64,000 nt of DNA from JABDMH01 sp050298535 (GTDB taxonomy: Bacteria > Bacteroidota > Bacteroidia > Chitinophagales > Saprospiraceae): positions 62,001-126,000 of the forward strand of contig JBNKUI010000091.1 of assembly GCA_050298535.1 (NCBI GenBank), in the 5' to 3' direction. Shown here piece after piece: positions 32,874 through 43,008 of the stretch (the first letter of the stretch is position 1; the number at the start of each line of letters is the position of its first letter). The notes beneath the pieces were generated by a model. That model worked only from the letters and a program-made list of their open reading frames with translations, was not told where the DNA came from and did no database searches. Both the position numbers and the translations under genes were made by a program.

Positions 32874-35800
32874 ATGACTCAGAGAGCACCTGCACGATTG
32901 TTGAAACTGGTCCTGTGGACACTGGGCGTGTTGGTGTTACTCGTAGGCTTTATCTACCTCTTATTACAGTTTCAACCTGTACAACAGTATGTGGTCAATA
33001 AGATCACCAATCGACTCAGCAGCACACTGGGCGCACCGGTGTCTATTGGCAGAGTGGATATAGAATTTGTCAAGACACTCGATGTGCAAGATATTTATGT
33101 GGAAGACCTCCAGGGAGATACCCTACTATTCGCATCGTCTTTGAAGGCAGATATCAGCTTATTCTCCTTCTGGAAGAAAGAATTTTTTATCAATACCGTG
33201 ACACTGGATGGAGCCGTTCTGGATATGTATCGAGGAAAAGAAGCTGAAGATTTTAATTTTCAATTTGTCATAGATGCATTTTCCTCCGATACAAAAGACA
33301 CTACGACTTCGAGCTGGTCCTTTGGAATAGACAAGATAAAGTTGAGTAATACGGTGGTGAGAAACTTCGATGAACATCTGGTAACAGATTTCGAAGCAGA
33401 TCTCGGATTGCTCCTGTTGTACTTCGATAGACTGGATACAGAAAACCAGGCCATCGAAATTCGGCAGATCGGTCTTGCAGAATCTTCTATCAGGTATCAA
33501 ACAGAGGGACTCTCGCAAGAATCAGTCGATACCATCCGCAGTTTTACTTTTCCCTATAGTGGTTGGGATATCTTGATTAAGCAGCTTAGGGCTGAAAATA
33601 CAAACCTGAGGTATGATGACTTAAGCTCCGTACCTTTGTCCGGGTATGTAGATCCTTCACATTTACTGGTGACCGACATTGATATTTTTCTCGATAATTT
33701 TCGCTGGCATGAAACGGAAATGTCAGGGCAGATTGATCGTTTTCATTTTTTGGAGAAAAGTGGATTTATCCTGGATAATTTAGAGGGAGATTTTTCCTGG
33801 GATCAGCAAGGATTGAGTCTGGATCACCTGGAAGTAAAGACACCACGTAGCTCAATCACTAACACCACAAGACTCGAATATGACAATCTGGATGCTTTCA
33901 GTGATTTTGTAGGTTCAGTAAGGGTACAGTCTGAATTCAATAGTACCTCACTAAGTCTTAAAGATTTGACGTTGTTGGCACCTGCTTTGGCAAATCAGAA
34001 TTTTCTGGAAACAGATCTCAAGCAACCGATTGAATTGCAGGGTAGCGTTGATGGGTTTTTAAATAATTTAAAAATAAATGCATTTGACCTTTCTCTGGGG
34101 CGCTACCTTGATGTTGTGCTGGATGGTTCTCTAAGTAATCTTTCGGGTGCTGGTGACCTGGGATTTAATATTAATTTACGTAGTCTTGAAACTTCATATG
34201 ATGCCCTACATAAAATTACTCGAGATATCGACCTTCCAGAAGGAATTGCTCCCTGGGGTGAATTTTATTTAACGGGAAAATTTGTTGGTAAAATAGGTGA
34301 TTTCACGGGTCGCAATATCTCACTTACAACAGGTAGCGTCACAGGATTTAAGGGCCAGGCACATATTACTGGATTGCCCGATATCGATGCTACTGTTTTT
34401 GATCTGGATATAGAAGACCTTCGTACTGTCAGCAAAGATCTCGATGGATTTACTGCCTACGGACTTCCTTCGGCGATGGATAGTCTGGGTCAATTTTATT
34501 ACCAGGGAAAATTTTTAGGAAATATCTATGACTTTGAACTGGATGGTAGGATTTCATCAGAAGTAGGGGATATCCAAACCAACATAGATATAGAGTTTAA
34601 TAAAGCCTATACAAATGCCACATATAGTGGAGACATCTCTACCGATTCCTTCCAAATCGGCAGAGTGCTAGGGCAGGAATCGATGGGTATTATTTCAATG
34701 GATGTCAACGCATTTGGATATGGTTTGGATAGTGATAGTCTTCGAGCCACCGTATTGGGAGAAGTGAAAGAGTTTACTTTCAATAATTACAATTATCAGG
34801 GATTAAGGATTGATGGTCGTTTTGATAAAATGCAGTTTGCCGGAAATGCTCAGATGGAGGACGAGAATCTTGCCTTCGAATATGATGGAGTGATAGATTT
34901 GGGTGCCTCGGCAAAATTTAGGTTTGATGCCACAATAGATACCATAGATTTAGAGGCACTCAATCTATTAGATCAACCATTACGTTTGTCGACTAGATTG
35001 TCTTCAGACTTTAAAGGTGATCAATTTGATAAAATGAATGGGGATGTGACCTTGCGAAACGTGCACATGTCCAACCTTGAAGAGACTTACTCTACTGATC
35101 GTATATATATCGTTTCGGACAATCAAAATGATGATGACAAGCGATTTCTTGTGGAGTCTGAGTTTCTAAATCTCGCATTGGAAGGAAAATTTGTTCTCCA
35201 GGATCTCCCACAATTGCTCGTGCGGTATGTGGACTATTATTTTCCATTAGATGGAGTCGATACGGTATTGGTGCCGCAGGATTCCTCTATGATTTCTCCA
35301 AAAATGCCGGAGGGGCAGGCCTTTTCACTACATATCAATCTCACCAATATAGCTCCTATTGTCAGTTTGTTGGATCCCAACTTCGAAAAGCTGGATACGC
35401 TAACGCTGACTGGGGCAATGGATTCTGAGCAGCATCAGCTCACTTTAAATGGCTATATACATGAATTGGAATATGGAGGGATGCGATTCGGCCCGATGAC
35501 CTACCATGCCGCAGGAGATAGGATTTACTTTGATCAGGTCTTGCAGATTAGTGATGCCGATTTGCCCGGGGCGACGAATTTTCCATTTATCTACGCTGAT
35601 TTAGGTATGGCCAATGATACAGCCTATATCAGTCTCATTGCAGATGACATGTTGGGGGATACCATTCAGGAGCGTATCAGCTTTGCCGCCATGGCGACCC
35701 GAATGGACGACCTTTTTCAATTGAAGCTGCACAAAGTCTTTGTACTAAACGGTAGGGAGTGGTCCATTGATCCTAACAATATTCTACAGGTAAGTTCAAA

Positions 35801-37898
35801 CAGTATTTCAGTTCGTGATATGGCCCTGGAAAGAGAGGGCCAACGCATTGATCTCTCAACCATGGATGCGGATGGCACGATTTCCAATGATTTGCGATTG
35901 GGACTCAAGAACTTTGAATTGGAAGAAATCACTCAATTGCTGCAGATGGAGGACGCGGCTTATAAGGGGAAGATTAACGGAGATGTCACTTTGGAAGACC
36001 TGGTTGGAGGAGGGCCAAGAAAATATCTGGCCAGTTTAAATATTGATTCACTTCTGGTCAGAGATGAATTACTGGGAGATCTGGTGGTAAGTTCGAGACA
36101 ACGTACACAAGACATCATCGATGTACTTATCAAACTGGAGGGCGGTGCCAGTGGTCTTGATGTGAGAGGTACCTACAATTTGTCCAATCAGGCGTTGAAT
36201 ATTGGTGGTGAAATAGACCGAATGGACCTACAGGCGATCGATCCATTCCTGAAAGGATTGGCACATGATTCCAGGGGCAAGATATCAGGACAACTAGATC
36301 TGGGAGGTACCGTACTGGTGCCAGTACTGAATGGATCGATAGAATTAGAGGAGGCGTCTACCATTTTTGATTTTATGCAGACACGATATACTATTCCCTC
36401 GGAGTCTGTTTCGGTACGAAATAATGTGGTTCAACTGGAAAATTTTGTCATAGAGGATGAAAAGTCTAATGAAGCTATTGTCAACGGTACGATCAATTAT
36501 GAAAGTAATGAAGCCTTTTTGATGAATTTGCAGGTCAATACCGAACGATTTCAAATACTAAATACCAACGCAAGAGACAATCCACTCTTTCATGGTCAAT
36601 TATTCGTGAGTGCCGATGTGACGGTATCGGGCACTTCAGATGCACCCCAGTTTCTACTGAATGCCCGTACTCTTGATAGCACCGATTTTACTGTCCAACC
36701 CCTAACCTATGAGGCAAGTTTTCAGCAGGAGGACTTTATCATTTTTGCAAACCCCGAGGAGTACGCAGCCCGTGATACTTCCTCCTCAGTCGAGGATCTT
36801 TACCAATTGCCTGAATACGGCTTTGATATGACTGCCAACATAGAAGTGACTCCTGAAGCCCAGCTCACTATTGTTGTCGATCCTGCGACCGGGGACCGGC
36901 TGGAATGTCGTGGACAGGCAGAGCTTTCGATCGATATGTCGTCTTCAGGTGAAATTCAGGTATTGGGTAATTATGAAATCACTGAGGGACAGTATGCATT
37001 TAATTTTCAACGTGTCTTGCGCCGCACCTTTGATATAGCTCAAGGTAGTAGAGTGACTTTTTCAGGAGATCCACGCAATGCGAAATTCGATATTGATGCT
37101 AGCTATCAGGTAAAGACCACGACTTACGAACTTATAAAGAATCAGAGTACATTAAATGCTGCTGAGGAAAACCGATCCAAACAACGTACTGATGTGGCAG
37201 TTCAGCTTAATCTTTCTGGAGATCTTGAGGACCCGGTTGCTGATTTTGATATTACCACCGCGGAGACTGGAAATGGTCTTACCAGCACGGTAAGTAGTAA
37301 GCTGGCTCAATTGCGAGAGGATGAGAATGCCATGAATAAGCAAGTATTCGGTCTTTTGATTTTTAATTCGTTCTTGGCCGAAGAACAGACCACTGGTAAT
37401 GATTTGCTGAGCGATGCGGGTCAATCTGTTATTTTGAGCAGTGTAAGCAATCTGCTGACAAGTCAGCTCAATAGATTAGCAAAGAAATACATCAAAGGAG
37501 TTAATCTGGATTTTGGTCTGGATTCTTATAGCAACAACTTTAGTGATGAGAGTGATCTGATCACAGAGGTACAAGTAGGTTTGAGTAAGCGCTTGCTAAA
37601 TGATCGTTTAAATCTAAAAATCGGGGGTAATGTACAATTCGAAAATGATGCAAATCTCAATTTTGTAAATCAGCAGAATTCTACATTTTCAGGAGACTTT
37701 GTTCTCGAATATAAGTTGACAGAAGACGGAGATTATAATCTTCGATTTTTCCAGTTGCTCAGCAATGAGGCCAACATATTTAATCCCGGTGTGAATTACT
37801 CAGAAACAGGCGTATCCGTATTTTTTACGAAGTCATTTAATAGTAAACGATATCAGCTACAGCTAGATAATGCAAGTAGTACAGAAGAGAATAAATGA
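32874..37898 (+). CDS. tamB: TamB-like translocation and assembly module protein
   Basis: 1674 aa. Residues about 8-30 form the inner-membrane anchor (LVLWTLGVLVLLVGFIYLL). The rest is a very long beta-helical periplasmic body, with an AsmA-like start (TNRLSSTLGAPVSIGRVDIEF) and the conserved TamB C-terminal domain (GNYEITEGQYAFNFQRVLRRTF, SGDPRNAKFDIDASYQ). TamB-type proteins span the periplasm and carry phospholipid or help insert outer-membrane proteins. The stop overlaps the TamA-like start by 4 bp (ATGA), fixing the pair as a unit. Length is at the upper end for the family, as usual in Bacteroidota. Confidence 0.92.
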   Translation: MTQRAPARLLKLVLWTLGVLVLLVGFIYLLLQFQPVQQYVVNKITNRLSSTLGAPVSIGRVDIEFVKTLDVQDIYVEDLQGDTLLFASSLKADISLFSFWKKEFFINTVTLDGAVLDMYRGKEAEDFNFQFVIDAFSSDTKDTTTSSWSFGIDKIKLSNTVVRNFDEHLVTDFEADLGLLLLYFDRLDTENQAIEIRQIGLAESSIRYQTEGLSQESVDTIRSFTFPYSGWDILIKQLRAENTNLRYDDLSSVPLSGYVDPSHLLVTDIDIFLDNFRWHETEMSGQIDRFHFLEKSGFILDNLEGDFSWDQQGLSLDHLEVKTPRSSITNTTRLEYDNLDAFSDFVGSVRVQSEFNSTSLSLKDLTLLAPALANQNFLETDLKQPIELQGSVDGFLNNLKINAFDLSLGRYLDVVLDGSLSNLSGAGDLGFNINLRSLETSYDALHKITRDIDLPEGIAPWGEFYLTGKFVGKIGDFTGRNISLTTGSVTGFKGQAHITGLPDIDATVFDLDIEDLRTVSKDLDGFTAYGLPSAMDSLGQFYYQGKFLGNIYDFELDGRISSEVGDIQTNIDIEFNKAYTNATYSGDISTDSFQIGRVLGQESMGIISMDVNAFGYGLDSDSLRATVLGEVKEFTFNNYNYQGLRIDGRFDKMQFAGNAQMEDENLAFEYDGVIDLGASAKFRFDATIDTIDLEALNLLDQPLRLSTRLSSDFKGDQFDKMNGDVTLRNVHMSNLEETYSTDRIYIVSDNQNDDDKRFLVESEFLNLALEGKFVLQDLPQLLVRYVDYYFPLDGVDTVLVPQDSSMISPKMPEGQAFSLHINLTNIAPIVSLLDPNFEKLDTLTLTGAMDSEQHQLTLNGYIHELEYGGMRFGPMTYHAAGDRIYFDQVLQISDADLPGATNFPFIYADLGMANDTAYISLIADDMLGDTIQERISFAAMATRMDDLFQLKLHKVFVLNGREWSIDPNNILQVSSNSISVRDMALEREGQRIDLSTMDADGTISNDLRLGLKNFELEEITQLLQMEDAAYKGKINGDVTLEDLVGGGPRKYLASLNIDSLLVRDELLGDLVVSSRQRTQDIIDVLIKLEGGASGLDVRGTYNLSNQALNIGGEIDRMDLQAIDPFLKGLAHDSRGKISGQLDLGGTVLVPVLNGSIELEEASTIFDFMQTRYTIPSESVSVRNNVVQLENFVIEDEKSNEAIVNGTINYESNEAFLMNLQVNTERFQILNTNARDNPLFHGQLFVSADVTVSGTSDAPQFLLNARTLDSTDFTVQPLTYEASFQQEDFIIFANPEEYAARDTSSSVEDLYQLPEYGFDMTANIEVTPEAQLTIVVDPATGDRLECRGQAELSIDMSSSGEIQVLGNYEITEGQYAFNFQRVLRRTFDIAQGSRVTFSGDPRNAKFDIDASYQVKTTTYELIKNQSTLNAAEENRSKQRTDVAVQLNLSGDLEDPVADFDITTAETGNGLTSTVSSKLAQLREDENAMNKQVFGLLIFNSFLAEEQTTGNDLLSDAGQSVILSSVSNLLTSQLNRLAKKYIKGVNLDFGLDSYSNNFSDESDLITEVQVGLSKRLLNDRLNLKIGGNVQFENDANLNFVNQQNSTFSGDFVLEYKLTEDGDYNLRFFQLLSNEANIFNPGVNYSETGVSVFFTKSFNSKRYQLQLDNASSTEENK

Positions 37899-40201
37899 TG
37901 ATCAGGTTTGTCATATTAGCCTACTTAGCATTTCTATTAAATAGCTGTTCGGTCAGTAAGTATATAGATGAAGCTGAACCCATCTATGGTCAGACTTCAG
38001 TGGTGCTGGACACGGCTTCAGAATTTGTGCGACCTGCTGCACTGAGGGCAGATCTAGTAGAGCTTTCACAACCCAAGCCCAACAGTGCTTTTTGGCTTTG
38101 GGTCCATTATGCTTTTGGTAACGAAGAAAAAAAAGGAGGTCTCAGCAATTTCATTAAACGAAGATTTGGGCAAGATCCGGTCTATTATGAGGAACCTGAA
38201 ATAGAGAGGAGTAGACTGATCATGCGTAAGTACCTATCAGACAATGGATATTTTAATTCTTCGGTTTCATTTGATACGTCAAATGTCAATAAACGGGTAA
38301 ACGTAAAATATCGGATTGAAAGTCCGGGCAGGCATGAGCTAAGAAATATATTCTTACCTACAGACTCTTCTTCGGCTATACCCAGAATAATACGAGATAT
38401 TTCAGGTCGCTCACTTTTGAAGCAGGGAGATTACTATAGTCTGTCAAAGCTAATAAATGAAAGAGAGCGAATCACGATCGAAGCACGTAATCGTGGTTAC
38501 TATGATTTTACGGAAGACGCCTTGTTTTATTTTGTGGATACCAACGCTGTGAGAACCCGGGGAGAGCTAGCCTCTGATCTTTGGTTGAAAGTGAAACCTC
38601 CCACCTATGGTCCTGATTTTAAGAAGTACTACATTGGTAAGACCTACATATACCCAAATTACGATCTAAACAAAGCTGCCCTTATCTCTATTTCAGATAG
38701 TGTCAAGTATCAGGACCTGACGATCCTACAAAATCTGGAGATACTGAAACCTCGGACCTTTAAGGAGTCTATTGCTCAGGACTTTGGGGATGTTTATTCG
38801 GAGGAACGACAGATAGCTACAACTAATCATCTTTTAGATTTGGGTATCTATAAGTTTGTAAATTTTCGCTATCGCACCCGGGTAACAAATGATACTTCAT
38901 ATTTGGATCGATATATTTATCTGACTCCCGGAAAAGTACAGGATATACGTGCGGAAGTGGAGACTACCACGCGCGCTGGTGCCTTTGGTATGTCCCTCAA
39001 GGGATCCTATACGCATAAGAATATATTTCATGGAGCTGAACGATTGGACCTTAGTTTATCCACAGGATTTGAAAATGGAGGCAAGATTCTAATCAGCGAT
39101 GACACCCTCAATAATAATTTGGTGGAAGTGACGGCAAGGGCTGACTTATCGTTTCCCAGATTTATATTGCCTTTTTTTAACGTGGACAATTCTTCTGCGT
39201 TTCATGTGCCCAAGACTCGTATAGGTTTTTTGGCGAATCTTCAGCGACGTAGGTCTTTATTTACGCTTGCTAATTACAAAATCACTTTTGGATATGACTG
39301 GGATGAGACGCGAAGGAAGAGGCACCAAATAGATTTACTATCCTTAAATCTCATTCGAATTCGTGATAAAACAGAAGCCTTCGAGCAATTTTTGGAAAAT
39401 AATCCCAGACTTGATCAAAGTCTGAGTAATCTATTTATTTTTGGATCTACCTACAATTACACGTTCACTAATCAGGAAGTGGGGGTGGCTAAAGATTATT
39501 TTTTCTTATTAGGTCAATTAGAGGCTTCTGGCAATTCATTATATCTGGCATCTTCACTTATAGGTAAGAATAGGCCGTATCAAATATTTAATAGTGAATT
39601 TTCACAATTTACTAAAGTCGACCTGGATCTCAGATATCACTGGTTCGGTCGGAATAGTAGTTTGGTGACTCGATTTTCTCCAGGCTTTGGTTTTGCCTAT
39701 TTAAATTCCTCTTCACTACCCTATATTAAGCAATATTATTTGGGGGGTGCGAATAGCATGCGGGCATTTCCAATCAGAGGTTTGTTGGGGAGTTATCGGG
39801 CAAATCCGGAATCTACCATAGCAGAGTCCGCTTTTGATAAGACAGGTGAGGTCAAATTGGAATGGAACCTCGAGTACCGCTTTGATATATTTAAGCCCTT
39901 TTATTTAAAAGGCGCTTTTTTTACAGATATAGGAAATGTGTGGTTGTTAGATCCACAAAACCAGGAGACTGATCCCAGAAAGGTGTTTTCTGCCAATCGA
40001 TTTTTAAGAGAACTAGCGGTTGGTGCTGGATTTGGCCTTCGTCTTGATATTCAGTATATCGTACTGCGATTTGATATCGCTATCCCTATTCGTAAGCCCT
40101 TCCTTGAACCAGGTAATCGGTGGACCTTCAACCAGATAGGAACTGATGGGTGGTTTAAAAGCAATCGGGTCTTTAATATCGCATTGGGATATCCCTTCTA
40201 A
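37895..40201 (+). CDS. tamA: TamA/BamA-family outer-membrane protein with lipobox
   Basis: 768 aa. The N-terminus FVILAYLAFLLNSCSVSKY has a lipobox (LNSC), so it may be lipid-anchored as well as a barrel, a feature of Bacteroidota TamA-like proteins (TamL). POTRA-type domains occupy roughly residues 30-330, then a 16-strand barrel ends in the expected aromatic (IALGYPF). The extracellular-loop motif GANSMRAFPIRGLLGSY corresponds to the conserved VRG(Y/F) region. It is translationally coupled to TamB, so they should form one TAM-like complex. Confidence 0.9.
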   Translation: MMIRFVILAYLAFLLNSCSVSKYIDEAEPIYGQTSVVLDTASEFVRPAALRADLVELSQPKPNSAFWLWVHYAFGNEEKKGGLSNFIKRRFGQDPVYYEEPEIERSRLIMRKYLSDNGYFNSSVSFDTSNVNKRVNVKYRIESPGRHELRNIFLPTDSSSAIPRIIRDISGRSLLKQGDYYSLSKLINERERITIEARNRGYYDFTEDALFYFVDTNAVRTRGELASDLWLKVKPPTYGPDFKKYYIGKTYIYPNYDLNKAALISISDSVKYQDLTILQNLEILKPRTFKESIAQDFGDVYSEERQIATTNHLLDLGIYKFVNFRYRTRVTNDTSYLDRYIYLTPGKVQDIRAEVETTTRAGAFGMSLKGSYTHKNIFHGAERLDLSLSTGFENGGKILISDDTLNNNLVEVTARADLSFPRFILPFFNVDNSSAFHVPKTRIGFLANLQRRRSLFTLANYKITFGYDWDETRRKRHQIDLLSLNLIRIRDKTEAFEQFLENNPRLDQSLSNLFIFGSTYNYTFTNQEVGVAKDYFFLLGQLEASGNSLYLASSLIGKNRPYQIFNSEFSQFTKVDLDLRYHWFGRNSSLVTRFSPGFGFAYLNSSSLPYIKQYYLGGANSMRAFPIRGLLGSYRANPESTIAESAFDKTGEVKLEWNLEYRFDIFKPFYLKGAFFTDIGNVWLLDPQNQETDPRKVFSANRFLRELAVGAGFGLRLDIQYIVLRFDIAIPIRKPFLEPGNRWTFNQIGTDGWFKSNRVFNIALGYPF

Positions 40202-40304
40202 AAAACTCATGACTTTGCATGTCTCCACTCGAAGTCTAGCCAGTGTCATATTTTGTTTACAGTGATCTGTGACTGTCATCACAAATTTTCATCGTAGACC
40301 TCAC

Positions 40305-40312
40305 TAGGTTTG
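40305..40312 (+). promoter_or_regulatory. Bacteroidota -7 element for the peroxiredoxin gene
   Basis: TAGGTTTG fits TANNTTTG exactly. Transcription would begin near 40318, 20 bases before the GTG at 40338 and 47 bases before the alternative ATG at 40365. Confidence 0.5.
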
Positions 40313-40337
40313 ATGTTAAATAAAAAAAGCTAATACA

Positions 40338-40991
40338 GTGGAAACACAAGAAATACAAACAAGTATGCCACGTATCGGAGACCATGCTCCCGATTTTGAG
40401 GCATTGACTACAATTGGTAAAATCAAGTTGTCTGATTATGCCAAAGGAAAATGGGTGGTATTGTTTTCACACCCGGCTGATTTTACTCCGGTTTGTACCA
40501 CAGAAATGAGTGGATTTGCTACGCGTAAGGATGAGTTCGATGCACTAAATACTGAATTAATTGGCTTAAGTATAGATAGTGTACATGCTCACCTGGGATG
40601 GGTAAATAATGTGAAGAAAAATACGGGTGTCTACTTCGATTTTCCCATCATTGCAGATCTGGACATGAAGGTTTCTAAGCTTTATGGAATGCTTCAGCCC
40701 AACGAAAGTGAAACAGCTGCTGTTCGTGCTGTGTTCTTTATCGATCCCGATCGAAAAATTCGATTGATCATGTATTATCCGCTGAATGTGGGTAGAAACA
40801 TGGATGAGATCTTGCGAGCTCTTAAAGCACTTCAGACTTCTGATCAGCACAAGGTAGCCTTGCCGCTGGATTGGAGACCGGGAGATAAGGTCATAGTACC
40901 TCCTCCCAAGACGTTAGCTGAAATGGAAGCTAGGTTGGCTGACGATTCGTGTGAAAAAGTAGACTTCTATTTGGCTCGGAAGTCACTATAA
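40338..40991 (+). CDS. 1-Cys peroxiredoxin (Prx6 type)
   Basis: 217 aa from GTG 40338; ATG 40365 (MPRIGDHAPDF) would give 208 aa, and relatives carry short N-terminal extensions, so the longer form is kept. The peroxidatic Cys53 lies in HPADFTPVCTTE with the Pro and Thr of the active site; the distant Arg is seen in AVRAVFFIDPDRKIR. The C-terminal extension (LPLDWRPGDKVIVPPPKT) is typical of Prx6-type enzymes, which reduce peroxides using thiols or ascorbate-like reductants. A Cys near the end (DDSCEKV) could serve as resolving thiol. A hairpin follows 20 bases after the stop. Confidence 0.93.
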   Translation: METQEIQTSMPRIGDHAPDFEALTTIGKIKLSDYAKGKWVVLFSHPADFTPVCTTEMSGFATRKDEFDALNTELIGLSIDSVHAHLGWVNNVKKNTGVYFDFPIIADLDMKVSKLYGMLQPNESETAAVRAVFFIDPDRKIRLIMYYPLNVGRNMDEILRALKALQTSDQHKVALPLDWRPGDKVIVPPPKTLAEMEARLADDSCEKVDFYLARKSL

Positions 40992-40994
40992 GAG

Positions 40995-41195
40995 ATGATT
41001 TATCATGGCAATACAGCAGTCCTGTCATCGGGCTGGACTGCTGTAATATTATGGTATTCATTGGATCATGATTTTAATTTGAGTATTTATGATGTGGCTT
41101 CATCAACGGAGATCTTACGCATTATGATGGGATTTATAGCTATCGGTGCACCGCTTGCTGCCGCATGTACTTTTTTCGTATATCGTACTTTCTGA
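40995..41195 (+). CDS. Doubtful small membrane-protein ORF after the peroxiredoxin
   Basis: 66 aa frame beginning 3 bp after the peroxiredoxin stop. The C-terminal part (MMGFIAIGAPLAAACTFFVYR) would be one good membrane helix. Its first third runs through a perfect 11-bp hairpin, which argues that the start is elsewhere or that the frame is not translated. Not recognised. Confidence 0.3.
   Translation: MIYHGNTAVLSSGWTAVILWYSLDHDFNLSIYDVASSTEILRIMMGFIAIGAPLAAACTFFVYRTF
41012..41045 (+). terminator. Perfect hairpin after the peroxiredoxin gene
   Basis: Arms TACAGCAGTCC and GGACTGCTGTA pair over 11 bp around a 12-base loop. Only a weak AATATT tail follows, so intrinsic termination is plausible but not certain. 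Confidence 0.5.
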
Positions 41196-41267
41196 AGTAA
41201 GGTGAAGCTAGACGAGTCTGGTGACTAGTGAACTGCAAGATCTAAGGATAGTCTGGAAAAGGTGAGA

Positions 41268-42071
41268 TCAAAATTCGATTGATTCAAGAATGTCGGTATT
41301 TTTATGAACAGCCAGTGTATTGCCTCCAAAATTCTTTACTAGATATTGATGACCTTTCAGGTGTCTAGTACACGCAGACTGGTCTTCATCCGTAAGATGA
41401 ATATTTTCATAAATGATAGCTGCGGGTTGGGTTTGGCCAATATCAAAAATTTTTATGATTTCATAATCAAATCCCTCGGTATCAATCTGAAGCAAATCTA
41501 TATTTTCTATGTCGTAGGTTTTCAACAACGTATTTGGACAAATAATCGTAATTTTTTCTTCCACGATATGAGTACTTGGATCATTAGGGAGCTCCCTATT
41601 TTCCTTTTCAAGTTGTCTGGCTACATGTCCCGATGTAAATGCTTTTTCTAGCACTTTCCGATTAAAGCTAGTGAGCCCTGAAGCCCACCGTGCATTGCTA
41701 AATCCAATTTTAAAGATTTTTCCCACACCGTTTTTGGTTCCAAGGGCTGCATTTAGTGTTGTGATTCCTTTGTCAAGAGAATAGATTGGTTCTAGAAATT
41801 CGTGATATACTCTCTTTTGAGGCTCTAATAATACACCTGACCAACTATCTCTTTTAATGAATTTGTGAATTGGATCATGGGTAATACCATCATTTGCACC
41901 AATTTGGATTACCTGAAAATCTTCTGTATTTCGAGAATATAGATCCAAAAATGCACTAATGCTATTCCGGGGAGGTACGTAGAGAAACTTGTAAAAAGAT
42001 AGATAGAGAAAGTGATTAGAAGCACTCAACCTGAATATGAGCCTTCGATACAGTTGTTTGAAATATAGCAC
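41268..42071 (-). CDS. FkbM-family methyltransferase
   Basis: About 267 aa. The only upstream ATG (42245) would overlap the YhhN gene by 145 bases, so a GTG at 42071 or TTG at 42077 is more likely. The SAM-binding motif is FQVIQIGANDGITHDP, followed by GVLLEPQKRVYHEF (acidic motif II). The FkbM-typical IENIDLLQIDTEGFDYEI is the conserved D-x-E-G core. These enzymes methylate sugars, lipids or small molecules; the position beside a membrane protein says little about the substrate. Confidence 0.85.
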   Translation of the reverse strand: MLYFKQLYRRLIFRLSASNHFLYLSFYKFLYVPPRNSISAFLDLYSRNTEDFQVIQIGANDGITHDPIHKFIKRDSWSGVLLEPQKRVYHEFLEPIYSLDKGITTLNAALGTKNGVGKIFKIGFSNARWASGLTSFNRKVLEKAFTSGHVARQLEKENRELPNDPSTHIVEEKITIICPNTLLKTYDIENIDLLQIDTEGFDYEIIKIFDIGQTQPAAIIYENIHLTDEDQSACTRHLKGHQYLVKNFGGNTLAVHKNTDILESIEF

Positions 42072-42100
42072 CCTCAAAAGTAGGGATATTTTTTCTAATC

Positions 42101-42763
42101 TCAGTGCTCCGTAATTCCTTTTGCAATAAGATATTGGGCCGAAATGTAGGTGGTCATAATCAAAATCCCCGATGCATAAATAGGCATTGCAAATTTGTTG
42201 ATTGCTAAAATGGAGTCTGAAACCATAAATAGTATGGCACCCCATAACACATGCCAGTAACTTATGGTATTCGTTTTGCGAAAACGTGAAAGTGCAGCCA
42301 AAACCATTAAGACCAGGATGCCAGCATATAAATAAACAGGAAATTTGAGTGGCCCCAAAGTAGGTGAAAGAAAGTAGAGCAATGCAGCTCCTACCAGTAA
42401 GACCAATACCGACGCTACAACCACCAGAGAACTGCTCTCATAGGGAGACGGCTTATCTGAAGCTCTTCGGTAGCTCATGATATAGAGAATATGTGCCAGT
42501 AGAAATGCACCAAGTCCTATCAAGAAATAGAAAGAGCGAATCTGATCATACATGAGCGCTACATCACCGATCCAGGAGAAAAGAATCCCTGCCAGTAGAA
42601 AAGGGGTCGATCTTCCTGATTTTAGCCAAACATAATAGGCAAGTATGGGCATCAGTAATGGTTTAGAAAAGTGTCTCAACTCGGTCCATTCCATCATTAT
42701 CCCGGCCAGGTCACAGAGTGCTACAAAGACATATAATGAAATGACAGTGCCTGATGATTTCAT
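42101..42763 (-). CDS. YhhN-family membrane protein (lysoplasmalogenase-like)
   Basis: 220 aa from ATG 42763; a TTG at 42817 would extend into the preceding small gene. About eight transmembrane helices with the family marks SGRSTPFLLAGILFSWIGDV, an Asp-containing segment before a long loop, and the C-terminal FMVSDSILAINKF. YhhN/TMEM86 proteins hydrolyse the vinyl-ether bond of lysoplasmalogens. It starts 2 bases after the upstream small gene and is followed closely by FkbM, so all three are probably one transcript. Confidence 0.88.
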   Translation of the reverse strand: MKSSGTVISLYVFVALCDLAGIMMEWTELRHFSKPLLMPILAYYVWLKSGRSTPFLLAGILFSWIGDVALMYDQIRSFYFLIGLGAFLLAHILYIMSYRRASDKPSPYESSSLVVVASVLVLLVGAALLYFLSPTLGPLKFPVYLYAGILVLMVLAALSRFRKTNTISYWHVLWGAILFMVSDSILAINKFAMPIYASGILIMTTYISAQYLIAKGITEH

Positions 42764-42765
42764 AA

Positions 42766-43008
42766 TTACTTTTCTAGCTGATTTAATATTTCTTGATAAG
42801 ATTCCTGGTATTCCCAATAGATCCAGCGGTTGTGGGCATAGGTTGTCAGAATATACTTCTCACCTAAGGATTGAATTCGATCAGTACGAATCATTTTTTT
42901 ACTCCAGTTTTGGGACTCGATTTCTTCGGTGATCTCCTGATTATTGTTGTCATAACCATGAGAAATCAAATGATTTTTTACCGTTACTTCTATAAATTGC
43001 TTGGCCAT
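42766..43008 (-). CDS. Small hypothetical protein
   Basis: 80 aa from ATG 43008 (a TTG 12 bases upstream is weaker). Soluble, charged, with no signal peptide; the C-terminal half has several aromatic residues (YAHNRWIYWEYQESYQEIL). Not recognised. The 2-base gap to the YhhN gene and shared strand support a real, cotranscribed gene rather than a chance frame. Confidence 0.6.
   Translation of the reverse strand: MAKQFIEVTVKNHLISHGYDNNNQEITEEIESQNWSKKMIRTDRIQSLGEKYILTTYAHNRWIYWEYQESYQEILNQLEK

Noticed and set aside
42072..42245. ATG start for the FkbM gene inside the YhhN gene
   Set aside because: It would overlap the YhhN coding region by 145 bases, and the extra residues do not resemble the family.
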